7,898 nucleotides of DNA from an uncultured Oscillospiraceae bacterium. GTDB lineage: Bacteria; Bacillota; Clostridia; Oscillospirales; Oscillospiraceae. The DNA lies in contig CAKTGW010000033.1 in NCBI GenBank assembly GCA_934561725.1, positions 1-7,898 of the forward strand. Direction: 5' to 3'. The position numbers were made by a program, and so were the translations under genes. Shown here piece by piece: positions 1-7,000 of the stretch (positions are counted from its first letter, which is position 1; each line of letters begins with the position of its first letter). The notes beneath the pieces were generated by a model, which did not search any database, had not been told where the DNA came from, and worked only from the letters and a program-made list of their open reading frames with translations.

Positions 1-296
1 GCGAAAAGGACGGCAAGCTGTGGTTCTGCACCACCAACACCAAGGATGTCTACAAGGATATGCAGCAGAATCCGGAGATCGAGATCTCCGTTTCCAGCCC
101 GGAGTATGCATGGATCCGCCTGCACGGCAAGGCCGTGTTTGAGAACGACATGGCTGTCAAGGAGCTGTGCCTCCAGAATCCCATCGTGAAGGGTCAGTAC
201 GGCGAGGCCGCCAACCCCATTTTCGAGGTCTTCTATCTGGAGAACGCCCATGGCATCATCGCTGACTTTTCCGGCAATCCTCCCTACGAGTTCTAA
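1..296 (+). CDS. Pyridoxamine 5'-phosphate oxidase-like split-barrel flavoprotein, 3' part only
   Basis: The frame is open from the first base of the window to a TAA at 294-296, so the start lies upstream and about 97 C-terminal residues are visible. The pattern (KLWFCTTNTKDVYKDM, then NPEIEISV, then WIRLHGKAVFEND, ending near HGIIADFSG) fits the FMN-binding split-barrel superfamily that includes PNPOx-like and NimA/NimC-like proteins: a strand describing other people's 'poor' binding of substrate, a 'RLHGKAVF' strand, and a short C-terminal strand. Members bind FMN or a related cofactor in the cytoplasm; the substrate cannot be read from this fragment. No terminator is visible between its stop and the FMN riboswitch 20 bases downstream, so transcription may read through into the next genes. 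An internal ATG at 60 is not a likely start because conserved-looking sequence precedes it. Family call fairly sure, exact function unknown. Confidence 0.8.
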   Translation, partial: EKDGKLWFCTTNTKDVYKDMQQNPEIEISVSSPEYAWIRLHGKAVFENDMAVKELCLQNPIVKGQYGEAANPIFEVFYLENAHGIIADFSGNPPYEF

Positions 297-315
297 GGAA
301 CAACGACACAATTCA

Positions 316-432
316 ATATCTTCGGGGGCAAGGTGAAATTCCTGACCGGCAGTAAAGTCTGCGAAGCGCAAAAGCGCCTGACACGGTGTGCGCCCGTGAC
401 CGACGGTAAAAGTCCGGATAAAAGAAGATATG
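316..432 (+). promoter_or_regulatory. FMN riboswitch (RFN element) aptamer
   Basis: The closing helix P1 is visible as 316-323 (atatcttc) pairing perfectly with 425-432 (gaagatat). Between them lie the conserved RFN blocks in order: a GGGGGCAAGGTGAAATTCC block at 324-342, GACCGGCAGTAAAGTCTGCG at 344-363, a variable hairpin near 366-374 (gcgcaaaagcgc-like), and GACCGACGGTAAAAGTCCGG near 399-418. These are the signature sequences of the FMN-sensing aptamer. It lies directly upstream of ribU, the usual placement. Binding of FMN normally lowers expression of the downstream gene, so the operon should be most active when FMN is scarce. No convincing promoter is visible in the 20 bases before it; the promoter is either inside the preceding gene or further upstream. 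Confidence 0.95.
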
Positions 433-435
433 ATA

Positions 436-476
436 AAGCAGCCCTTCAGAAGCACCCGTTCTGTGGGGCTGCTTTA
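436..476 (+). terminator. Hairpin in the riboswitch expression platform, probable FMN-controlled terminator
   Basis: A 10-bp perfect stem (436-445 AAAGCAGCCC with 467-476 GGGCTGCTTT) is topped by an inner 5-bp stem (448-452 with 460-464). It begins only 3 bases after the aptamer closes, as expected of a terminator that forms when FMN is bound. The run of T is short (474-476, followed by AAATCTC), weaker than in a classical intrinsic terminator. Downstream, 485-491 (catatct) is complementary to 427-433 (agatatg), part of the 3' strand of P1, and could compete with P1. Control may therefore act by termination, by a strand switch affecting the ribU ribosome binding site at 498-503, or both. Confidence 0.65.
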
Positions 477-506
477 AATCTCAGCATATCTCAAAACAGG
501 AGAATC

Positions 507-1124
507 ATGAACCGCACTCTTTCCATGCATCGGCCGAAAAGAGCCGTCCTCAATATCCGTACCGTCACTATGACTGCGCTGCTTTCCGCAATGGCATATA
601 TACTTGCCTTTGTGGAATTTCCCGTGCCGCTGTCCCCTTCTTTTGCAAAGATGGACCTGTCCGACTTTCCGGCGCTCATCGGCGCTTTTGCCTTTGGCCC
701 GGCCTCCGGTCTGCTCATTGAACTTGTAAAAAACGCCCTGCAGCTTCTGACTACATCTACGGGAGGCATCGGTGAGATCGCCAACTTCCTGATGGGCGCC
801 TCCTATGCAGCTACTGCCGGTCTGATCTATAAACGCCGTAAAACAAAGAAAACCGCTCATCTCGCCTGCATTGCCGCCAGCCTTGTGATGGGCATTACGG
901 CCGCACTGACAAATTACTTTATTCTGCTGCCGCTGTTTGAAGTCTTTATGCCGCTGGAGCAGCTTATTGCTTCCTTCGGCGCATTTCTGCCGTTTATCCA
1001 CACGAAGCTGGACATTGTACTGCTCAACGCCCTGCCCTTTAATATTCTGAAGGGACTGGTCATCAGCGGTTTGACCATGCTGAGCTACAAACGGCTCACA
1101 CCGATTCTGAAAGGAGTTCATTAA
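507..1124 (+). CDS. ribU: RibU, riboflavin-binding S component of an ECF transporter
   Basis: A 205-residue, strongly hydrophobic protein with about six membrane segments (roughly residues 20-40, 53-72, 75-90, 95-110, 120-150, 160-198), the usual size for an ECF S component. It would capture riboflavin at the membrane and work with the shared energising module (EcfT with two ATPases), which is not encoded here. Family marks are the N-terminal small-residue helix ALLSAMAYILAF (A24 and A28, resembling the AxxxA contact with EcfT), the block KMDLSDFPALIGAFAFGP (48-65) and the KN motif at 85-86, all typical of RibU. The start at 507 is chosen for the AGGAGA site at 498-503; the frame also stays open back to 333, but that part lies inside the riboswitch and is not coding. 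FMN riboswitch control agrees with the substrate. The stop is 1 nt before the next start. Confidence 0.93.
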   Translation: MNRTLSMHRPKRAVLNIRTVTMTALLSAMAYILAFVEFPVPLSPSFAKMDLSDFPALIGAFAFGPASGLLIELVKNALQLLTTSTGGIGEIANFLMGASYAATAGLIYKRRKTKKTAHLACIAASLVMGITAALTNYFILLPLFEVFMPLEQLIASFGAFLPFIHTKLDIVLLNALPFNILKGLVISGLTMLSYKRLTPILKGVH

Positions 1125-1125
1125 A

Positions 1126-1740
1126 ATGGATTTTATCGATATTTCCAAACGCCGTGTGACCACCCGGCAGTTTGCGCCCATTCCCGTAGAGCAGGAAAAA
1201 CTGGACAAGATCCTGGAGGCTGGGCGCTGGGCGCCCACGGCGGTCAACTCCCAGCCCCAGCGGATCCTTGTACTGAACACCCGGGAAAGTCTTGAAAAGG
1301 TACGTGCCTTCTGCACCTTCAATTACAATCCCAAATATGCCGAGCTGGACAGTTCCTGTGACGACAGGGAACACAATCAATGCGTTTATTACTACGGCGC
1401 ACCGCTGGTCCTGTTCGTCTGCTATGACCGGGACACCTGCTGGAAGCACCCGGAGAGCGGTGAATCCAGCGGCGCCACGGACGCCGCCATCGTTTCCACC
1501 CACATGATGCTGGAGGCTGCCAGCATCGGTCTGGGCACCGTCTGGATCAGCTATTTTGACAAAGCCAAGGCCCGCGAAATGCTGCATCTGCCGGAAAACT
1601 GGGAGATCAGCAATATGATCTATATCGGCTACCCGGCAGAGGATTTTGTACCGAATCCAAAAATGAGCGGCAAGCGCTTCCCCCTCTCTCACTCAGTCTG
1701 GTACAACACCTTGGAGGCGCCCGCTCATGACTGCAAATGA
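1126..1740 (+). CDS. Nitroreductase family FMN-dependent oxidoreductase
   Basis: A 204-residue protein of usual length for the nitroreductase fold, which binds FMN at a homodimer interface and passes electrons from NAD(P)H or another donor to nitro compounds, quinones or flavins. Visible marks are the N-terminal RRVTTRQF (9-16) that contacts the FMN phosphate, the APTAVNSQPQ block (36-45), the GATDAAIVSTHMMLEAASIGLGTVWI region (116-141) containing the GLG turn, and the C-terminal IGYPAED (167-173). The start ATG is 1 nt after the ribU stop and has AAGGAG at 1111-1116. The physiological substrate cannot be told. Its place behind ribU and before a ferredoxin-flavoprotein suggests that it could receive electrons from that neighbour; this is inference. 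Confidence 0.92.
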   Translation: MDFIDISKRRVTTRQFAPIPVEQEKLDKILEAGRWAPTAVNSQPQRILVLNTRESLEKVRAFCTFNYNPKYAELDSSCDDREHNQCVYYYGAPLVLFVCYDRDTCWKHPESGESSGATDAAIVSTHMMLEAASIGLGTVWISYFDKAKAREMLHLPENWEISNMIYIGYPAEDFVPNPKMSGKRFPLSHSVWYNTLEAPAHDCK

Positions 1741-2341
1741 TTATTTAAAGCTGCTGGTAGAAAACATTCATTCCACCACCGTTGCCACCATCGGCGCGGA
1801 CGGACACCCGCAGACCCGCGTGATCGACATGATGCTCTGGGACGCGCAGGGCGTATACTTTCTCACCGCCAGAGGCAAGGCCTTTTACGCCCAGCTCATG
1901 GAGCAGGGCTATATCGCCTTGTCCGCCACACAGGATAAGCGCTCTGTTTCCCTCCGGGGCAGGATCAGAAATATCGGAAGCGAAAAGCTGGACGAGATCT
2001 TTGAAAAAAATCCGTATATGAAGGCCATCTACCCCGGCAGCACCCGCAGTGCTCTGGATGTGTTCTGCCTGTATGATGCCCAAGGCGAGTATTTTGATAT
2101 CAGCACGCCCGGCCATGTGCTCCGGGACAGCTTTGTGATCGGACTTGCAGAATTGTCTGCAGCAGGGTACTATGTCGGTAACGGCTGCACCGGCTGCGGA
2201 GCATGTGCGGCCGTCTGTCCGCAGGAGTGCATTGATACCGCAAAAATACCGGCAGTCATTGACCAGCACCGCTGTCTGCACTGCGGACAATGCGCAAAGA
2301 TCTGTCCCGCTCAGACGATCGAAAAGAGGAATTTACCATGA
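1727..2341 (+). CDS. Split-barrel flavoprotein fused to a 2[4Fe-4S] ferredoxin domain
   Basis: A 204-residue two-part protein. Residues about 1-140 resemble the pyridoxamine 5'-phosphate oxidase-like split barrel: STTVATIGADGHPQTRVIDMM (16-36), VYFLTARGKAFYAQL (43-57) and the SVSLRGRIRNI strand (74-83), a fold that holds FMN. Residues 150-195 form a bacterial ferredoxin domain with two complete cluster motifs, C154-C157-C160-C164P and C183-C186-C189-C193P, each CxxCxxCxxxCP. It is expected to be a cytoplasmic electron carrier joining flavin and iron-sulfur chemistry; partner and direction of electron flow are unknown. The start overlaps the end of the nitroreductase gene by 14 nt and has GGAGG at 1713-1717, 9 nt before the ATG. 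Its stop overlaps the macrodomain start as ATGA, so translation is probably coupled. The domain calls are secure; the role is inferred. Confidence 0.9.
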   Translation: MTANDYLKLLVENIHSTTVATIGADGHPQTRVIDMMLWDAQGVYFLTARGKAFYAQLMEQGYIALSATQDKRSVSLRGRIRNIGSEKLDEIFEKNPYMKAIYPGSTRSALDVFCLYDAQGEYFDISTPGHVLRDSFVIGLAELSAAGYYVGNGCTGCGACAAVCPQECIDTAKIPAVIDQHRCLHCGQCAKICPAQTIEKRNLP

Positions 2342-3141
2342 ATCAGGCGGAACGGCGGCTGTTTTTGATCCGGTCGCTATTGAATGAAAAAAACGAATAC
2401 CGTGCTCTGTCCATTCCAAGGGACGCCGCCGGCCAGCGCCAGCTGCTGCGCAGTCTGATGAATGTGCGCGCTCCACAGGCTGTGTCCCCGGAATTTCTGG
2501 CCGTACAGGACACCTATTTTCAGCAGGAGCTGGCTGATGCCGGCATCACCCGCCTGGCCGAGCTTCGGCCTGTCTGTGATGACCTCTATCTCTGGCAGGG
2601 CGATATCACCCGGCTCCGGTGCGGAGCGATCGTCAATGCGGCAAACAGCGGTATGACCGGCTGCTATGTTCCCTGCCACGCCTGCATTGACAACTGCATC
2701 CACACCTACGCCGGCGTGGAGCTGCGGCTTGCCTGTGAGGCATTGATGGAAAAGCAGGGGCATCCGGAGCCCACCGGCCAGGCAAAGATCACTCCGGCAT
2801 ACAATCTGCCCTGCCGCTATGTGCTCCATACCGTCGGCCCTATCGTTGAGAGTCCCGTGACCGGGGAGCACGAGCATTTGCTGGCTGCCTGTTACCGCTC
2901 CTGCCTTGAACTGGCAGAGCAGCACGCGATAGACAGCATCGCTTTCTGCTGCATCTCCACAGGCGTATTCCACTTCCCCAACCGGCGGGCCGCAGAGATC
3001 GCTGTGGAGACCGTACGGCAATACAAGGCAGAAACCGGCAGTAGAATGAAGGTGATTTTCAATGTTTTCAAAGATTTGGACCGGGAGATCTATGCACAGC
3101 TGCTCAGCCCGGATCGATCGGCTGCAAAGGGCGCTGTTTGA
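2338..3141 (+). CDS. Zinc-type macrodomain protein-ADP-ribose hydrolase (SirTM-associated)
   Basis: A 267-residue macrodomain with an N-terminal helical extension (1-80), the usual build of the class encoded beside SirTM. Such enzymes remove ADP-ribose from proteins modified by the partner sirtuin. Macrodomain marks are QGDIT (87-91), whose aspartate contacts the adenine, the catalytic loop VNAANSGM (99-106), YVLHTVGP (161-168) and the phosphate loop ISTGVFHFP (206-214). The segment GCYVPCHACIDNCIH (108-122) carries the clustered Cys/His residues (C109, C113, H114, C116) that supply the active-site zinc ligands in Zn-macrodomains; which three bind is not decided here. The start at 2338 is chosen for the ATGA overlap with the upstream stop and AGAGGA at 2325-2330; an in-frame ATG at 2290 lies in ferredoxin-coding sequence and is less likely. 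The end overlaps the SirTM gene. Confidence 0.92.
   Translation: MNQAERRLFLIRSLLNEKNEYRALSIPRDAAGQRQLLRSLMNVRAPQAVSPEFLAVQDTYFQQELADAGITRLAELRPVCDDLYLWQGDITRLRCGAIVNAANSGMTGCYVPCHACIDNCIHTYAGVELRLACEALMEKQGHPEPTGQAKITPAYNLPCRYVLHTVGPIVESPVTGEHEHLLAACYRSCLELAEQHAIDSIAFCCISTGVFHFPNRRAAEIAVETVRQYKAETGSRMKVIFNVFKDLDREIYAQLLSPDRSAAKGAV
3048..3056 (+). promoter_or_regulatory. Ribosome binding site within the macrodomain gene for SirTM
   Basis: The bases gaaggtgat match the 16S anti-Shine-Dalgarno complement (GGAGGTGAT) at 8 of 9 positions and end 5 nt before the ATG at 3062. This favours 3062 as the SirTM start, giving an 80-nt overlap with the macrodomain gene. A rival start, ATG 3092, has only GGGAG at 3083-3087, 4 nt away, but would remove ten N-terminal residues that merely shadow the macrodomain's own conserved coding sequence. 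Confidence 0.5.
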
Positions 3142-4009
3142 TGCAGATGCCGTGGTGATCGGCGCAGGCTCCGGCCTGTCTGCCGCCGCGGGGTTCTCTT
3201 ATACCGGCGCACGCTTTGCACAGTATTTTTCCGATTTTGCGGCTCAATATGGCATCCGGGATATGTACTCCGGCGGCTTTTACCCCTTTCCCTCCCAGGA
3301 AGAATTCTGGGCCTATTGGAGCCGGTATATTTTCATCAACCGCTATCAGGATGCACCTGAGCCGGTCTATCAGGAGCTTTTAAAACGGGTGCGGGGCAAG
3401 GACTATTTTGTCATTACCACCAACGTGGACCACTGCTTTCAGAAGGCGGGCTTCAGCAAAAAGCGCCTGTTCTATACACAGGGAGATTACGGCCTGTTTC
3501 AATGCAGCGTCCCCTGCTGTCAGGAGACCTTTGACAATGAAGCTGCTATCCGCCGGATGGTGCAGGCTCAAAAGGATATGCGCGTCCCGACCGAGTTGCT
3601 GCCCGTCTGCCCCCACTGCGGCAAGCCCCTCACGATGAATCTGCGCTGTGACGACAGCTTCGTGCAGGACGAGGGCTGGCATCAGGCGGCAGAGCGGTAT
3701 GAAAATTTTCTCCGCACCCGCGGGGACAGCAAAATACTGTTTCTTGAGCTGGGCGTGGGATATAACACCCCGGTCATCATCAAATATCCGTTCTGGCGCA
3801 TGACGGAAAGAAATCCAAAGGCCATCTATGCCTGTATCAATCAGGGACAGGCGGTTTGCCCAAGGGAGATCGAACAGCGATCCATCTGTATTGACGGGGA
3901 TATTGGAGCTGGCCCAGCTTTAGGGATGAAAAACCGCAGAAATACACAAGCTTATATAACAGATAGGGCCGGCATACTGGACCAGTATGCCGGCCCTGTG
4001 TCATTTTGA
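3062..4009 (+). CDS. SirTM, class M sirtuin protein ADP-ribosyltransferase, C-terminus probably frameshifted
   Basis: A 315-residue Sir2-fold protein of the class M group, which use NAD+ to attach ADP-ribose to proteins rather than to deacetylate. Marks are the NAD-binding GAGSGLSAAAGF (34-45), TTNVDHCFQKAGF (119-131), and FYTQGDYGLFQC (137-148), where the catalytic histidine of ordinary sirtuins is replaced by glutamine (Q140), as in SirTM. Zinc ligands are C148, C152 or C153, C183 and C186; LELGVGYNTP (228-237) and ACINQG (257-262) complete the nucleotide pocket. It follows its reversing macrodomain enzyme in the same operon. The start is uncertain (3062 or 3092). After CIDGDIG (277-282) the frame reads 33 atypical residues through the operon terminator, whereas the +1 frame gives ELAQL and a TAG at 3921-3923, an ending like that expected for the family. 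A small deletion or sequencing error near 3905-3908 is likely. Confidence 0.9.
   Translation: MFSKIWTGRSMHSCSARIDRLQRALFDADAVVIGAGSGLSAAAGFSYTGARFAQYFSDFAAQYGIRDMYSGGFYPFPSQEEFWAYWSRYIFINRYQDAPEPVYQELLKRVRGKDYFVITTNVDHCFQKAGFSKKRLFYTQGDYGLFQCSVPCCQETFDNEAAIRRMVQAQKDMRVPTELLPVCPHCGKPLTMNLRCDDSFVQDEGWHQAAERYENFLRTRGDSKILFLELGVGYNTPVIIKYPFWRMTERNPKAIYACINQGQAVCPREIEQRSICIDGDIGAGPALGMKNRRNTQAYITDRAGILDQYAGPVSF
3965..4007 (+). terminator. Operon terminator, possibly acting in both directions
   Basis: A perfect 13-bp GC-rich stem, 3965-3977 with 3985-3997, encloses a 7-nt loop (tggacca). On the + strand it is followed by a T-rich run with ATTTT at 4003-4007, fitting an intrinsic terminator for the flavin/SirTM operon. 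It also stands right after the stop of the convergent surface-protein gene (complement of 4011-4013), and could end that transcript too, although the T-rich run on that side is poor. The current SirTM frame runs through this hairpin, which supports an earlier true SirTM stop. Confidence 0.88.
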
Positions 4010-4010
4010 T

Positions 4011-7000
4011 TTAAGCCGAGAGCTCAGGACCGTATTCTCCTGCGTGCTGCCGGTAGAGGAAGGTCACGATCTGAGCACGGTTGCAGGCTGCGTCGGGAGA
4101 GAAGGTGGCCTTGCCGGTACCCTGGGTAATGCCGTTCTGTACCGCCCACTGCGCTGCCGCGGCACAGTAAGAGGATGCAGCCACATCCTGGAAGCTGCTG
4201 CCGCTGGCAGCGGGAGAGCCAGCCGCCCGATAGAGGAAGGTCACACTCTGTCCCCGGGTGCAGGTGCTGTCCGGGCTGAATCGGCCATTGCCCGTACCCT
4301 CTGTGATGCCGTTTTCAACAGCCCACAGCACTGCCTGGAAATAGTAGGCTTCCGCTGATACATCACTGAAGGGATTGAATGTCACCTTCGGCGCTGGGCT
4401 TCCGGCCGCGCGCCACAGGAAGGTCACGATCTGGGCACGGGTGCATGCATCCTGTGCGCCGAAGAGACCGTTGCCCGTGCCGTTGGTGATTCCCTCATTC
4501 AGCGCCCATTTTACAGCCTCTGCATAATAAGCACTGTTCGGCACATCGGCAAAAACACTGCCGCTTTCCTTGGTGAAGGAGGCCTGCACCGTCACGGCAG
4601 AGCCGGACATGATGAAGGTAAACTTGCCGCTGCCCTGGTTGGTCAGCCCCAAGAGGTTGCCGCTCTCGTCAGTGACCATCAGCTTATCCAGAACATAGCC
4701 GCTGTCGGGAGTGACTGTCACCGTCACCTTGCTGCCCTTAGCCGCCTCAGCGGGAGTAACGGTCACGGTACCGTTAGCGGTGGAGCCCGGCAGCGTAATG
4801 GGATACTTGGTGCCGGACGCCGCAGAGCCGCCTCCGGAGCCGCTGCCGCCGGAACCAGAGCCGCCGCCAGTCGTGCTCTTCTCCTGTACCTTTACGACTA
4901 CATAAGCTTTCAGATCTCCGGTATTCTGAATGCCGCCGGTCAGCGTCAGCACACCCTCAAAGGTGTAGGTACCGGCGGTGCTGCCATCATACTTGTCGCA
5001 GCTCCAGGTGACCTTCAGATCCTTTTTGGTCTTGTCGCTCAACGTTACCTGTACGGTCTCCGGCAGGTTCAGGTCTGCCTTCGCCGTGCCGTAAGCGACG
5101 TTCTTTTGTGCAAGCATCTCTACAGATTCAATATCTGTAGTTGCGATCGCAGTATCTCCGAAGAGAACCCGGCCGTCTGTCAGCTTCCAGCTATAGAAGC
5201 CGTCATCCAGCAGATCTTCAAAAGCGGAAACATCGCTGTCCAGAAGCTTTTTCTCCTTAAAGTACTCGGTTGCTGCGTTCTTGGTCGTATTGCTCCTGTT
5301 TGCATTCAGAGTTTTTGCAAACTCCGCAGATGCCAGCTGAGACGCCGTCTTTCCTTCAATGAAGGTCGCATCGGTCTTGATCTCAGAACCGTTGTCCCAG
5401 CCGATCGCCTGACGGCGCTCGGTCTTGCCTTCGCTGGCGTCTCCGGCCATATCCACATTGCTGACCTGCTCTGCGTTCGTGTCATAATAGCAGTCGTACA
5501 GCGCTGCGCCTGTGGTAGAGCTGCCGATCAGATGGCCCACTGCAGTAGAAGCTTCATTGTTTATAAAGCCGCTTGCCGTCAACTCACCCATCACGTTCGA
5601 TTTGGTCAGACTGTTGGTATAGCAGTTATAGATCGCGCCGGAGGTCTGACCTGCCAGGCCGCCGACACGCAGCCTGCCGGTCAGGATCATACCCGGTACA
5701 GAACCGAAGCTTGCGCTGTTGGCGATCAGGCTGTTCTGCGCCTGCTTGCCGCAGATACCGCCCATGGAAACATCTGCACCTGTATAGGTAGAGCCATAGC
5801 TCAGGCCCACGTCTGTCCAGCTGTTTGCAGCAACGCTGCCGGGCTCCATCTGGCCAACCAGGCCGCCGACTGCCGCCTTGGGGCCGCTGGTTTCGGAAAC
5901 AACCGTGGAACCGCCGCTGACAGAGCAGTGGTCGATCACGCCGCCCCGGGCCAGAATACCGACCAGGCCGCCCATGGAAACAGTCTGCTCCTCTGCATCA
6001 AAGCTGTTGTAATACTTATCAACAGAAATGTTCAGATTCTGGACCGTACCGCTTACCACGCCGAAGAAGCCGATGGCTTCATACTTTGCCGGAGCGCTGC
6101 CGCTGCCGCAGTTGATGTGGCTGACGGTATAGCCGCCGCCGTCAAAGATACCGGCAAAGCTGGTATACTTGCCGTGATCGCTGGTGCCGATGGGCTCCCA
6201 TGCCACGTCCTTCAAGTTCAGGTTTGTTCCCAGAGAAACATACTTGCCCTTGTAATTCATGCCTTCATTGACAGACTTCGCAAATGCCTGAAGCTGTGCA
6301 ATGGTGCAGATCCTGTAGGGGTTCTTCTGACTGCCGTTGCCGGAATCAAAGATGCCGGAATCATCAGCAATGGCGTTTTTCAGAGCATCCTGTACGGCTT
6401 CCTTGATCGCCCGGCTGCTGTTGGTCGCACCGCCGACCGTATCCACCTTGGAAACGGCCTCGTCATGGCCCAGGCCAAGCATTTTTTCAATGATGGCAAT
6501 GGCATTCTTCCAGTAGCTGTCTGTTTCCTTATGGTCAGTTACTTCGATTTTGGCGATATTGCCGTTTTCAACGGTCACGGTTACATAGACTGTGCCGTTA
6601 TTACCTTCTGCGGAGCCCTCGTAGGTACCGTCCTTATATTTGCCCGGTTCAGAAGTGCTCTTATCCTTCTCAAACGTAGCGGTGATCGTGACTTCCTTTG
6701 CAGGCATGGTAAAGGTGTTTCCGGAGACCACCTGATCGTTTGCCATCAGGGTGCCCTCCTTCAGATGATAGCCTGCATCGGGCTTTACGGTCAGGGTGAT
6801 GATGTCGTTTTCTGCCGCAATGGTTTTATTTGCGGTCACGGTACCGTTTTGCATTTTTTCTATGGTGATGCCATAGAGGTTGGGCGCCGGTGTGCCGCTC
6901 ACGTCCAGAATCACGTTGTCCACCGCCGCAGAGCCGCCCTGCTTCTGGGAAGATTTAAACACAAAGGCAAACTGTGCGGAGCTGTCGCAGAACTGTGCCG

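Noticed and set aside
262..290. Promoter just before the riboswitch (CTGACT, 17 nt, TACGAG)
   Set aside because: The -10 box matches TATAAT at only about three positions and lies within the upstream coding sequence; too weak to annotate.
333..506. In-frame extension of ribU upstream to 333
   Set aside because: This stretch is the FMN aptamer and its hairpin; the absence of a stop there is chance. ATG 507 has a proper AGGAG site and starts the expected RibU N-terminus.
474..1322. Long open frame on the - strand over ribU and nitroreductase
   Set aside because: The protein has no recognisable domain and lies opposite genes with clear family motifs; it is a coding shadow.
2290..2337. Earlier macrodomain start at 2290
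   Set aside because: It lies inside the second ferredoxin cluster motif in another frame. ATG 2338 has AGAGGA at a good distance and forms a standard ATGA overlap.
3987..4358. + strand open frame opposite the SLH domains
   Set aside because: It mirrors the repeated SLH coding sequence and has no family match or ribosome binding site I can defend.
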